A stretch of 57,753 bases of DNA from Pseudomonadota bacterium (GTDB lineage: Bacteria > Pseudomonadota > Alphaproteobacteria > Kiloniellales > JACOMY01), in the NCBI GenBank assembly GCA_029781795.1, contig JAKOWB010000446.1:1-57753 (forward strand), given 5' to 3'. The position numbers and the translations under genes are program-made. The notes under the pieces are model-generated. The model saw nothing but the letters and a program-made list of their open reading frames with translations. It had not been told where the DNA came from and ran no database searches. Below, piece by piece: positions 25,388 through 32,550 of the stretch. The first letter of the stretch is position 1; the number at the start of each line of letters is the position of its first letter.

Positions 25388-25769
25388 CTGGGTCGAATGG
25401 CTTGCACTTTAGGCGCCAGGGGAGCACCCAGAAACCGGATAACAATATTGCGCGAAAATAGCCTGTGCTCGTCAGATTATGCCACCGTCTGAATAAGACC
25501 CACCATAGCCAACACACAACGCAACACCGTCGCCCGCAGCACCATCCCGCGTGGTTTGGGCGCGGGAGTTGGGACCCGGTTTAGCACCAATACAATCTCG
25601 CCCGCCCGAGCCTCCCGACGATGGCGGGGTGCCTCTGCACCCGCTGTCTTGCGTCCTTCCGGCCGTTTCCCCGGCGAAAGCTGGGGACCCCTTTTGGCAG
25701 AACCCGGAACCTCGCGGCCACCCACGCCGCGCCACACGACAACCACGCAACTCCACAGGAGAAGAACCC
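25388..25769. other. Intergenic stretch with a REP-like hairpin
   Basis: About 380 bp with no gene I can support between the terminator and the small gene at 25770. It starts relatively AT-rich (AACAATATTGCGCG near 25441) and may hold a promoter for the rightward train, though I cannot assign boxes. Frames across it on both strands are low-complexity. Confidence 0.45.
25668..25687. repeat. REP-like palindrome with GNRA loop
   Basis: TCCCCGGC and GCTGGGGA pair over 8 bp (one G-T) around a GAAA loop. Hairpins of this CCCCGGCGAAAGC type are widespread dispersed repeats in alphaproteobacterial genomes. Only this copy was noticed in the window. Confidence 0.5.
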
Positions 25770-25973
25770 TTGCACAAGACTGAAATCGGCCCCTTGCGTC
25801 TGCCCTCGGCAGCACACGTCGCCGCCTTCACCGAGATGGTGAACGCGCTCGCGGATGAAGGCATCGAAATCGCACCCGACGACATGCTGTTGCAGGCCAT
25901 GACCAGGTACACGCAACAGGTCCGCGCCGTGCTGACGAAGCCGCGCCGACCCGGTGCCCCGCCGCCGAACTAA
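25770..25973 (+). CDS. 67-residue island protein, unknown function
   Basis: Not recognised. Likely starts at a TTG behind AGGAGAAGAACCC and reads HKTEIGPLRLPSAAHVAAFT, then VNALADEGIEIAPDDMLLQA and a basic tail. Mostly helical and soluble. It opens the rightward series of small genes (next at 26012, 26350, 26737). The TTG start is set by the ribosome site; the upstream part of the open frame runs through the REP-like hairpin and is not coding. Confidence 0.42.
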   Translation: MHKTEIGPLRLPSAAHVAAFTEMVNALADEGIEIAPDDMLLQAMTRYTQQVRAVLTKPRRPGAPPPN

Positions 25974-26011
25974 GGCGCCGACAACCAACAACACCCACTG
26001 AGGATGCCACC

Positions 26012-26344
26012 ATGACTGACCACCCGACTTCCGGGACTTCCGCCGGTTCACCCAGGGCGCCCGATGCGCGTCACCGGGAGAAGCGGAAGGGACTGCCGGC
26101 GATGATCGCCAAGCGGGGACAAAGGCTCACCCGCGTTGAAGTGCTGTTGACCCCGGAGCGGACCACCTTGCTCCGCCTCTGCCGACAGACCGTCGCCGTG
26201 TTCAACGGCCGCCCCGTCGCTGCGGGCTTGCTGCTGCGCCGTGCGCTTGACCACTACGGCGACCACCTTGCCGACCTTCTGTTGAGCCAGGACCGGGAAG
26301 CGCAGCGGCGTGAAGCCAAGGCGCTGTTGGCCTGCCGGGACTGA
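26012..26344 (+). CDS. 110-residue protein, possible small DNA-binding protein
   Basis: Not firmly recognised. A disordered basic N-terminus (RAPDARHREKRKG) is followed by LTRVEVLLTPERTTLLRLCR and VFNGRPVAAGLLLRRALDHY. This strand-helix-helix order recalls ribbon-helix-helix proteins. GAGG lies 8 nt before the ATG. The terminase-like gene begins 6 bp after its stop, so they share a message. It could be a regulator of the train; no direct evidence. Confidence 0.5.
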   Translation: MTDHPTSGTSAGSPRAPDARHREKRKGLPAMIAKRGQRLTRVEVLLTPERTTLLRLCRQTVAVFNGRPVAAGLLLRRALDHYGDHLADLLLSQDREAQRREAKALLACRD

Positions 26345-26349
26345 GTGCG

Positions 26350-26730
26350 ATGGCACGACCGAAGAAGGCCCCCGCAGCAGCGCGCGCCGGGGAAGCAACT
26401 GCCCCGGAAGGCGCCACCCCAGAACAGCGGAGAGAGCACCGTGCGGAGCTTCTGGCGCGCCTCTGGGATGCCTGGCTTGAACGCCAGGTGAAACGCTTTG
26501 AGGACCCAGGCGCGGAGGTGAACGCAGCGGAGCTACAGGCTGTCCGCATGTTCCTCGCTGACCAGGGCATCAGCCGCGACGCGCTTGATAGGCCCGGCCT
26601 GTTGGCGGGCGCACTCGGTGCGCTTGATCCGAACAAGCTCCCGAGCTTCCCCGATTATCCACGCGACCACCAGGACCACCCAGGCGACCCCGAGGGGCTG
26701 CCCTCTTTCGATGACCCCCAAGAGGAGTAG
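26350..26730 (+). CDS. Terminase small subunit-like protein (T7-like DNA packaging type)
   Basis: 126 residues. It begins MARPKKAPAAARAGEA. A helical core, EHRAELLARLWDAWLERQVK, then EVNAAELQAVRMFLADQGIS, resembles the packaging small subunit of T7-like podoviruses, where an AELxVARxFLKDxGI pattern recurs. The C-terminus LPSFDDPQEE also fits the acidic end seen there. In phages this protein recognises DNA for packaging; in satellites such proteins can redirect a helper terminase. No large subunit is encoded nearby. It is followed after 6 bp by an HTH protein. The match is by eye and needs a profile search. Confidence 0.48.
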   Translation: MARPKKAPAAARAGEATAPEGATPEQRREHRAELLARLWDAWLERQVKRFEDPGAEVNAAELQAVRMFLADQGISRDALDRPGLLAGALGALDPNKLPSFPDYPRDHQDHPGDPEGLPSFDDPQEE

Positions 26731-26736
26731 ACACCC

Positions 26737-27363
26737 ATGCCGATGGTCTACACCCGCCAGGTCATGGACCTGGACACGGGCGAAACGTCTTGGCTGTCCC
26801 TTGGGGAGCACATGACGATCACTGAGGCAGCAGCTTCGCTGGGCTTCGGGCCGCGCAAGTTCCGGGAGGTTCTCCTACACCTCGGGGTCTTGCACCGGGA
26901 GGAGGACCCGCGATCCGGCCAACATCGCTCAAGGCTCTCCCCCGCCGCAGTGCAATCCGGCTTCGGCATTCGGCATGACAGGTTCGGCTTTGTTGGCGAC
27001 GTAGAGCGGCAGCCCTTCGACGTGCTGTCCCCGCTCGGCATGACCTACATCCGCGAACACCTCAAGGTCACCCTGGCTGCCCTGGAGCGGCCGACCGATC
27101 TAGCGAGCGAAGCTGCGGAAAGGCTGTCCGCCCATGAGAGAGGCAGGCTGCATCCCATGACGGCCGCGATGCGGACGGCGTGGCTCGCAGACCACTTCCC
27201 CAAGCTGACAGCGACAGAGATTGCCGGAGTGCTGGGTATTAGTCGGCAGGCTGTCTCTAAGCATCTTGCGCGGAGGCAACGCCAACTTGAGCACGCTCTC
27301 CGGCTACGCCAGCAGCGGCTTGTCTGGCCCGACGTGAAACCGCATGAGCAGCGAGCGGCATAG
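26737..27363 (+). CDS. Helix-turn-helix protein with antirepressor-like N-terminus
   Basis: 208 residues. The N-terminal part (MTITEAAASLGFGPRKFREV and LGVLHREED, then GFGIRHDRFGF) resembles the KilAC-type DNA-binding region of phage antirepressors. The C-terminal part has a clear HTH, LTATEIAGVLGISRQAVSKHL near 164-184, followed by a basic helix rich in Arg and Gln. A soluble DNA-binding regulator is likely. GAGGAG precedes the ATG, and the upstream stop lies inside that spacer, so it is cotranscribed with the terminase-like gene. It is a candidate switch for island gene expression. Confidence 0.6.
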   Translation: MPMVYTRQVMDLDTGETSWLSLGEHMTITEAAASLGFGPRKFREVLLHLGVLHREEDPRSGQHRSRLSPAAVQSGFGIRHDRFGFVGDVERQPFDVLSPLGMTYIREHLKVTLAALERPTDLASEAAERLSAHERGRLHPMTAAMRTAWLADHFPKLTATEIAGVLGISRQAVSKHLARRQRQLEHALRLRQQRLVWPDVKPHEQRAA

Positions 27364-27488
27364 CGACCCAATCACACCGGGGGCCTCCGGCTCACCCTTA
27401 TAACTGAAGCGCGCAACCTGCCGAGAAATTGACCCGGAGAGAGCACCTCTCACAGGGGTCTATCGGCGCACGCCGCCAAAGGAAATCC

Positions 27489-28247
27489 ATGCCACCACTA
27501 CACCCAGGCGGCCCCCGCGGGCTGGCGCACGAGCGCATTGCCGCCAACCAAGACCGAACTTGTGACGTGCCGGCCTGCGGCCTCCGGCGCCAGGGCATCG
27601 GCCGCTACTGCCACCGCCACGACGACGCTGCCAACCGCACCGGGCATCCGCTCGGCAAGAACCTCCGGCCCTCGCTTCTGGTCCCCTACGCGGATCGAGT
27701 GCGAGCCTTCATGGAGCGGCACCAGGACCACCCCGGCATCCGCGCCGGCATCGCGTGGTGCGCCGATCTAATCGAGAGCGGCAGCATGGGGAGACGGCCG
27801 CGCGGCAAGCGCATGGCCGCGCTCTATCTCCGCTGGCACCTCGGGAGGATGAAGGCGCACCGCATTGACCCAGGCGAAGTGCTGGTGAGGACCGCTGCCA
27901 TGTTTCTGTGGCGGGAGTTCTCGCCGCGCAGCTTCGCGGATGATCGTCACTGGCAGCACCAGCTAGCCCGCATGGTCCTCCGCCTCGGCAGCACCAGGCG
28001 CGGCGACACGGGGGCGATGCAGGCGCCCCGCTACAACGTGAGCACCCGCGACCTACTCGCCACCCGACTGGTTGGCGCGTTGGGTCCTCTCTGCATCCGC
28101 ATCGCCCGAGAGGTGATGCGCGACCTTGAGCGGAAGCCCGAACCGGCTCCGCTGGATAAACCCGTCGAAGGCAGCGGCGCGCCCTTCGCGGATCACCACG
28201 ACGACACCAGCGCCACCACAAGGAAAGGCACGAACAAGAATGGGTGA
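27489..28247 (+). CDS. Zinc-motif protein of unknown function
   Basis: 252 residues. Near the N-terminus CDVPACGLRRQ, then YCHRHDDAANRTGHP (about 23-53), fits the short zinc-binding motif CxxxxC...CxxH with a following G-x-P that often opens phage HNH-type or homing-like proteins. No HNH core is visible after it. The rest is basic and helical (GRRPRGKRMAALYLRWHLG, FLWREFSPRSFADDRHW). The ATG at 27489 follows AAAGGAAATCC. Its end overlaps the next gene by 8 bp. I cannot assign a function; a nucleic-acid-binding role is likely. Confidence 0.5.
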   Translation: MPPLHPGGPRGLAHERIAANQDRTCDVPACGLRRQGIGRYCHRHDDAANRTGHPLGKNLRPSLLVPYADRVRAFMERHQDHPGIRAGIAWCADLIESGSMGRRPRGKRMAALYLRWHLGRMKAHRIDPGEVLVRTAAMFLWREFSPRSFADDRHWQHQLARMVLRLGSTRRGDTGAMQAPRYNVSTRDLLATRLVGALGPLCIRIAREVMRDLERKPEPAPLDKPVEGSGAPFADHHDDTSATTRKGTNKNG

Positions 28248-29235
28248 CTTCTACAGCTACAGCCCCGCCACTCCGGCGGATGAACCCGAGGCGCCAAAAG
28301 GCGCACAAGCTCCCGCCCCCTACCTTCATCGCGGCGCGATGCGCGTGACGGTACGGGAGGGCGAGAACACGACGGAGAACTTGCGCCAGATCACAGACAG
28401 CGGCCGGGGCGGCGGGCGGCAGTCCGTTCCCGCCGTCGATTTCAGCCGCGCTCGTTCCCAAGAGGGGATGCCCCGCGCGCACGCCATCATTGATCGCGAT
28501 ACGATCATTCACGTTGGCGGCATGGAAACGACTGTCGAGGTTGCCGAGTACCTCGGCTACGTCCGGCACGATCCGTCCAAGGGCTGGGTTTCCACGGCGG
28601 ACGGCAGCGCGTCGGCCGAAGGCGGCAACCAGGATGGCCCCAAGGCGGGCGACCAGGAAGCCTTGAAGGCGGAGCCGAACCAGGCGCTTGACGCTCAGTC
28701 GGAAGCCTATCTGAGCGAGGCATTCGAGAAGGCCAACGGCGCGGCCGTCACCGTGGCATCCGAGTTGATCGAAGCCGGCGACGTGTCCCCCTCGCGTGTC
28801 GAGCGGCTGGCGTCAGACCTTGGCATCGAGCCGAGCGAAGCGGCGGCGCGCATCGAGCATGTCCAGGCGGCTTACGTGGCGGAGGCGACGACGGCCGCCG
28901 CGAGCCTCTTGGGCGGCGATGCCGAGCTTGCTGCGGCGGTGCTGGAGTGGGCTGGCGAGTCCATCCCCGAGAAGGCGCAGGAAGCGGCGCTCCACCACTT
29001 CACCACGGGCAAGCCGGAGTACGGCACCCTTGTTCGGGAGTGGCTGGCCGCGTTGCCGGACCATGACCCGGAGACTGCCTTGGGCGCCAACATGCCGGCG
29101 GGTTGCGCGGTCTATCGCGATAATGCGTCCGGCGCGGTGCTGGTCCGACTGCCGCATGGCGGCACGGTTGAATGGGAGGCGGCGGTACGCGGCGGGTTGA
29201 TCACCGTCGCGCCCGTGCGGAAGGCGAAGCGGTAG
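28240..29235 (+). CDS. Capsid-assembly/scaffold-like protein
   Basis: 331 residues. A Gly/Glu-rich disordered front (about 1-140) is followed by a helical section: AYLSEAFEKANGAAVTVASE, then DVSPSRVERLASDLGIEPSE, LLGGDAELAAAVLEWAGESI and GKPEYGTLVREWLAAL. The GG-D...WA pattern after a paired-helix repeat resembles capsid-assembly (scaffold) proteins of T7-like podoviruses. The C-terminal about 60 residues (AVYRDNASGAVLVRLPHGGT) form beta strands not expected in a scaffold. It starts inside the end of the previous gene. Scaffold function is a tentative reading; a satellite could use such a protein to alter helper capsids. Confidence 0.4.
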   Translation: MGDFYSYSPATPADEPEAPKGAQAPAPYLHRGAMRVTVREGENTTENLRQITDSGRGGGRQSVPAVDFSRARSQEGMPRAHAIIDRDTIIHVGGMETTVEVAEYLGYVRHDPSKGWVSTADGSASAEGGNQDGPKAGDQEALKAEPNQALDAQSEAYLSEAFEKANGAAVTVASELIEAGDVSPSRVERLASDLGIEPSEAAARIEHVQAAYVAEATTAAASLLGGDAELAAAVLEWAGESIPEKAQEAALHHFTTGKPEYGTLVREWLAALPDHDPETALGANMPAGCAVYRDNASGAVLVRLPHGGTVEWEAAVRGGLITVAPVRKAKR

Positions 29236-29246
29236 AGCGCAGGCCG

Positions 29247-29525
29247 ATGACCGCGACCACGGTGACCAGCCAACGCGCCATCCTCCGGGATGAACGCACC
29301 CCCTATTGCTTCGGCGATGCCAGCTTCATCGTGATCAAGGACGCGCTGCGCCTTGGGTTGGTCTACTGGAGCGAAGCGGACAGGGGCTGGCGTCGCATGT
29401 ACCCAGACAGCGTGAGGGCGGAACAGGCCGCGCTTGAGAAGGCATTGGGTGCGGGACCAGGCGTCTACTACCGAACGCCGGTCACCCATACCCAGCCCCG
29501 CGCGTGGCAGAGGCGGCGGCGCTAG
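29247..29525 (+). CDS. 92-residue protein of unknown function
   Basis: Not recognised. It reads MTATTVTSQRAILRDERTPY, then CFGDASFIVIKDALRLGLVY and RMYPDSVRAEQAALEKALG with a basic Arg-rich end. It starts 11 bp after the assembly-like gene and so belongs to the same train. The start is uncertain because the ribosome site (GCAGG) is weak. The 207 bp after it, up to the internal-virion-like gene, hold no gene I can support. Confidence 0.42.
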   Translation: MTATTVTSQRAILRDERTPYCFGDASFIVIKDALRLGLVYWSEADRGWRRMYPDSVRAEQAALEKALGAGPGVYYRTPVTHTQPRAWQRRRR

Positions 29526-29732
29526 CCACCCCCGGCCACCAGGCGCCCCCAGGCGGGCAGCCCTGGACAGCCCCGCCGTGACTCAGAGAAGCCCGGAGAA
29601 CGCGACTTCATGCCGACCCGCTGTTCCTACAGCCGGGCGAGCCGAAGCGCGCCCTACGGTCACCGGAGAGTCACGGCGGGGCATCCTGGCGGCACTGCCG
29701 GGACGATAGAGAGCAACGACAACGAGAGAGAC

Positions 29733-31484
29733 ATGACAGGCAGAGTTAGAACGGCGGACTTCGATCCAACGATCACCTACCGACCGGCGGCGGCACCCGT
29801 CGATACATTCGTCCCGCCGACGCGGGATCACACACTCAATGCGCTGGTGGGCGCGCTGGCCGAACTGCAACCGACCTTGCGGCGGTATCAGCAGGAAGCG
29901 CGGACGGAGATGCGGGCGGAGGACATTGAGGCAGGCAAGCGCGCCGCACTCGAAAGCGCCATCGAATGGGGCGAAGCGGTGCGCTCCGGCAAGGTCCCGC
30001 CGACTGCCTCCAAGTGGTTCATGAAGGCTTACAAAGAGCAGTACGGCCGCATCCTCGGCAGCAAGCTCCGCGCCGAAGCGGAGTTCGAATGGTCGCAGTG
30101 GGAAGGCCGCGAGAGCGGCGACCCGGAAGCGATCAAGGGATGGCTCGGAGATTTCCAGCGGAAGGCACTCAAGGGCGTCAAGGATACCGACGTGCTCTTG
30201 GGCCTGCTGCCGGAGATTGAGAGCACCGTGACCAGCCTAACCACGGCGCACGCGCGGCACTCCGCCGACGTGCTGTCGCAGAGGAACCTTGAGCTAATCG
30301 GTATCGAGGTGGGGCAGCAGCTTGACACGCTCTGGTCGGAGGAAATCCGCGACGGCGTTTGGGACCCGACCCGGATCAACGACAAGCTGTCCGACATAGA
30401 GACGCGTGCGAAGCTCCAGGGCGTCGCGGGTTCGGACCTGAATGACATGCTCATTCAAACCGTGACCATGAAAGCGAAGGAGTTGAACGACCCGCGCATC
30501 CTTGAAGTTCTGGAGACCCACCGAGGCAGCCATAGCGCCGGGCTGACGCTGCGGGGCCGGGAGGCTATCGAGCGTGCCAAGGCGGAGATTGTCGCGGACT
30601 GGGCGGCCAGCGAAAGCCGGGCCTGGACCCAGCACCAGCGAGCGGCCAGGGCGGAGGCGGATCGCATCAAGGGCGAGCTTGTGCGCGCCGCGCTTGAGGA
30701 CCCGACCACGCCGCTGGACAAGGCGAAGCTGGCGCAGCTTTCGGCGCTGGACCCCGACGCTGTGTCTGGCGTTCTCGGCTTGGCGCGCGGCCTGGCTGGC
30801 GACAGCGAGCGCATGTCGTCCGGCGAGGTAGCCGGCGCCTATTGGCTGGTGGCCAACGACCCCGATCCGATGATGGCTGTCCTGCGGATGGCGGCGAGCG
30901 GCGAGCTACGCGATCCGCAGCTTGCCAAGAGCCTCATTGGCTACGCGGAGAGCCGGGCGGGTGCGTCGTTCCTCACGCTGCCTGCCGTCGCCAGAGCGGA
31001 GCAACGGTTGACCGACTACTTTCCCAAGACCGAGTTCAACATGCCGAAGGACCCGGCCGGCTTGGCGAACGCTCAATTCGAGTTCGTCCAGGCGATGGCC
31101 GATTTCCAGGCGAAGAACCCCTCGGCCACTCCGACTGAGGCGGGAGAGTATGCGTGGAAGAAGGCGGCGGAGATCGCCGGCAAGTGGGACTTCCTGGGCA
31201 TTGATGGCGGCGGCGGGCCGTTCATTCCGATGTATGGCAGCGCGGAAGCTCCGCCTGTCGGGGGCACAACAGCGGCAGTGTCCGGCGGCGTTACCCCGCA
31301 GCGGTCTGGCGACGTTGCCGTCTCTCCGCAAATCCAAGCGGCCTTTGAGGAAGCGCAATCGCTGATCGACAGGGCGTCGGCGGGGGATGCCGCTGCGATG
31401 GATCGCATCCTTGAGCTTGCCGACCAGTACCCCGAGGTTGCCGACCGGCTGCTTGCCGAGTTGCAGAAGGGCGCCGGGCAGTGA
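29733..31484 (+). CDS. Large helical protein, internal-virion-like
   Basis: 583 residues, almost wholly alpha-helical and rich in Ala, Glu, Arg and Asp. The order of ALVGALAELQPTLRRYQQE, KWFMKAYKEQYGRILGSKLR, VSGVLGLARGLAGDSERM and YAWKKAAEIAGKWDFLGIDG recalls the internal core (ejection) proteins of podoviruses, which enter the host with the DNA. No lytic transglycosylase motif is seen. The last 50 residues (IQAAFEEAQSLIDRASAGDA onward) are repeated in the next small gene. The ATG follows a GA-rich leader. Largest gene of the island; the role is a resemblance-based proposal. Confidence 0.4.
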   Translation: MTGRVRTADFDPTITYRPAAAPVDTFVPPTRDHTLNALVGALAELQPTLRRYQQEARTEMRAEDIEAGKRAALESAIEWGEAVRSGKVPPTASKWFMKAYKEQYGRILGSKLRAEAEFEWSQWEGRESGDPEAIKGWLGDFQRKALKGVKDTDVLLGLLPEIESTVTSLTTAHARHSADVLSQRNLELIGIEVGQQLDTLWSEEIRDGVWDPTRINDKLSDIETRAKLQGVAGSDLNDMLIQTVTMKAKELNDPRILEVLETHRGSHSAGLTLRGREAIERAKAEIVADWAASESRAWTQHQRAARAEADRIKGELVRAALEDPTTPLDKAKLAQLSALDPDAVSGVLGLARGLAGDSERMSSGEVAGAYWLVANDPDPMMAVLRMAASGELRDPQLAKSLIGYAESRAGASFLTLPAVARAEQRLTDYFPKTEFNMPKDPAGLANAQFEFVQAMADFQAKNPSATPTEAGEYAWKKAAEIAGKWDFLGIDGGGGPFIPMYGSAEAPPVGGTTAAVSGGVTPQRSGDVAVSPQIQAAFEEAQSLIDRASAGDAAAMDRILELADQYPEVADRLLAELQKGAGQ

Positions 31485-31681
31485 GGCAGCGGCTCGGTCT
31501 AGTGTCGGACCTGTCCCCGGAAGCGACGGCAGCCTTTGAGGTTGCCCGCACGCTTCTCCGGTCCGTCGATGCCGGCGACAGGGCGGAGCATGATCACGTC
31601 GTCGCACTGGCGGAGAGACACCCGGAAATCTCCGGGAAGCTGATCGCCTTCATTCGTCGCGGAGAGTGGCGGAAGGGGTAG
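31481..31681 (+). CDS. 66-residue protein repeating the C-terminus of its upstream neighbour
   Basis: The GTG overlaps the stop of the 583-residue gene (GTGA). The whole protein aligns with the last 52 residues of that gene: SPEATAAFEVARTLL against SPQIQAAFEEAQSLI, AGDRAEHDHVVALAERHPEI against AGDAAAMDRILELADQYPEV, then an LIAFIRRG versus LLAELQKG end. It is therefore a free-standing copy of a small helical module. It may regulate or assemble with the large protein. Function unknown. Confidence 0.5.
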   Translation: MRQRLGLVSDLSPEATAAFEVARTLLRSVDAGDRAEHDHVVALAERHPEISGKLIAFIRRGEWRKG

Positions 31682-31727
31682 CCCTAAGGGACACCAGGGG
31701 GCGCGATGGGAAAATCCTGTCGCGCCC

Positions 31728-32201
31728 TCAAGTCCGCAAAGCGCGCGGCGCCATGCCCTCTGGGAAAGTATCGTATCCTGAGAAATCCAACTGGCGCCCC
31801 TGCACTCCGGCCCAGCGGGCTTGGACTTCAGTATGCGGAAAGCCAGCGGCCAGCCGCGCCCACATAGTTCGTGCAAGGGCACTCAATTCAGGAAACTCCA
31901 CTGTGCGGCAGGTGTGGACCCAGATCATTGCAGCTAGCGCGGCCGAAGGGCTTTTCTTGCCGTGCATCGAGATGACCAGCTCCAAATCTCGCAACAAACG
32001 CGGATTTGCACTAAGGGACTGGGAGGGGTGGAGTAAGTCCCACCCTTCGCGCTTGAGTGCGTGGCGCTGGTCTGTCGCGATTGCCAGCAATAGCCCAACG
32101 TCCTGATCGTCCATCGCCGCCAGCCTGCCGACGAACGCCATCATTTCACGCTTGGCATCGCGCAACGCGCGGCGGCGAAAGAAGCTTGAGAACCAGTGCA
32201 T
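31728..32201 (-). CDS. 157-residue island protein of unknown function
   Basis: Not recognised. A basic N-terminus MHWFSSFFRRRALRDAKREM is followed by a helical domain (MAFVGRLAAMDDQDVGLLLA, LRDLELVISMHGKKSPSAAL, MIWVHTCRTVEFPELSALAR) and a soluble tail. The N-terminal WFSSFF could tether it to the membrane. GGGGGG lies 6 nt before the ATG. It reads against the rightward train and is divergent from the small exported protein at 32263, 61 bp away. Possible accessory gene next to the integrase. Confidence 0.5.
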   Translation of the reverse strand: MHWFSSFFRRRALRDAKREMMAFVGRLAAMDDQDVGLLLAIATDQRHALKREGWDLLHPSQSLSANPRLLRDLELVISMHGKKSPSAALAAMIWVHTCRTVEFPELSALARTMWARLAAGFPHTEVQARWAGVQGRQLDFSGYDTFPEGMAPRALRT

Positions 32202-32262
32202 TCGGCGCCCCCCATTCTCAGGCCCCTTGCGGAGCGGCCGGTACAGTACCATCTCAAATGTT

Positions 32263-32550
32263 ATGGCCAAGCTCACGACCAGGCGCTTTCCAGCAGCCGT
32301 CATGGCGGGCACCGTGGGGTGCCTCCTGACAGTGGCCTTGTCTGGCACCACAGACCCAGCAACGGGCAAGCCCTTTGAGCCGGAGCAAGTGGCGATGTTT
32401 GCCACTAGTGCGTCGGCGGTCACTGCAATGGCGCCGGGATGGAAGCCGGGCGACGCGGCGGAGTTTCCAAGGTACTTCACCCTTGGGGGCGTGTTCACCG
32501 CCATGCCCCAGGACGACGTTAAGCCAAAGGCTGACGGCGAGTCGGCTTAG
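32263..32550 (+). CDS. 95-residue protein with N-terminal hydrophobic segment
   Basis: Not recognised. A short basic start (MAKLTTRRF) precedes a hydrophobic stretch PAAVMAGTVGCLLTVALSG, like a signal anchor or a lipoprotein-type signal with its Cys inside the helix rather than at a normal lipobox. A polar domain follows (FEPEQVAMFATSASAVTAMA, FTLGGVFTAMPQDDVK). No good ribosome site is seen, so the start is tentative. It converges on the integrase gene with stops overlapping by 4 bp. Confidence 0.42.
   Translation: MAKLTTRRFPAAVMAGTVGCLLTVALSGTTDPATGKPFEPEQVAMFATSASAVTAMAPGWKPGDAAEFPRYFTLGGVFTAMPQDDVKPKADGESA

Noticed and set aside
25472..25912. Overlapping minus-strand frames around the REP-like hairpin
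   Set aside because: They run through a palindromic repeat and have no credible start or motif.
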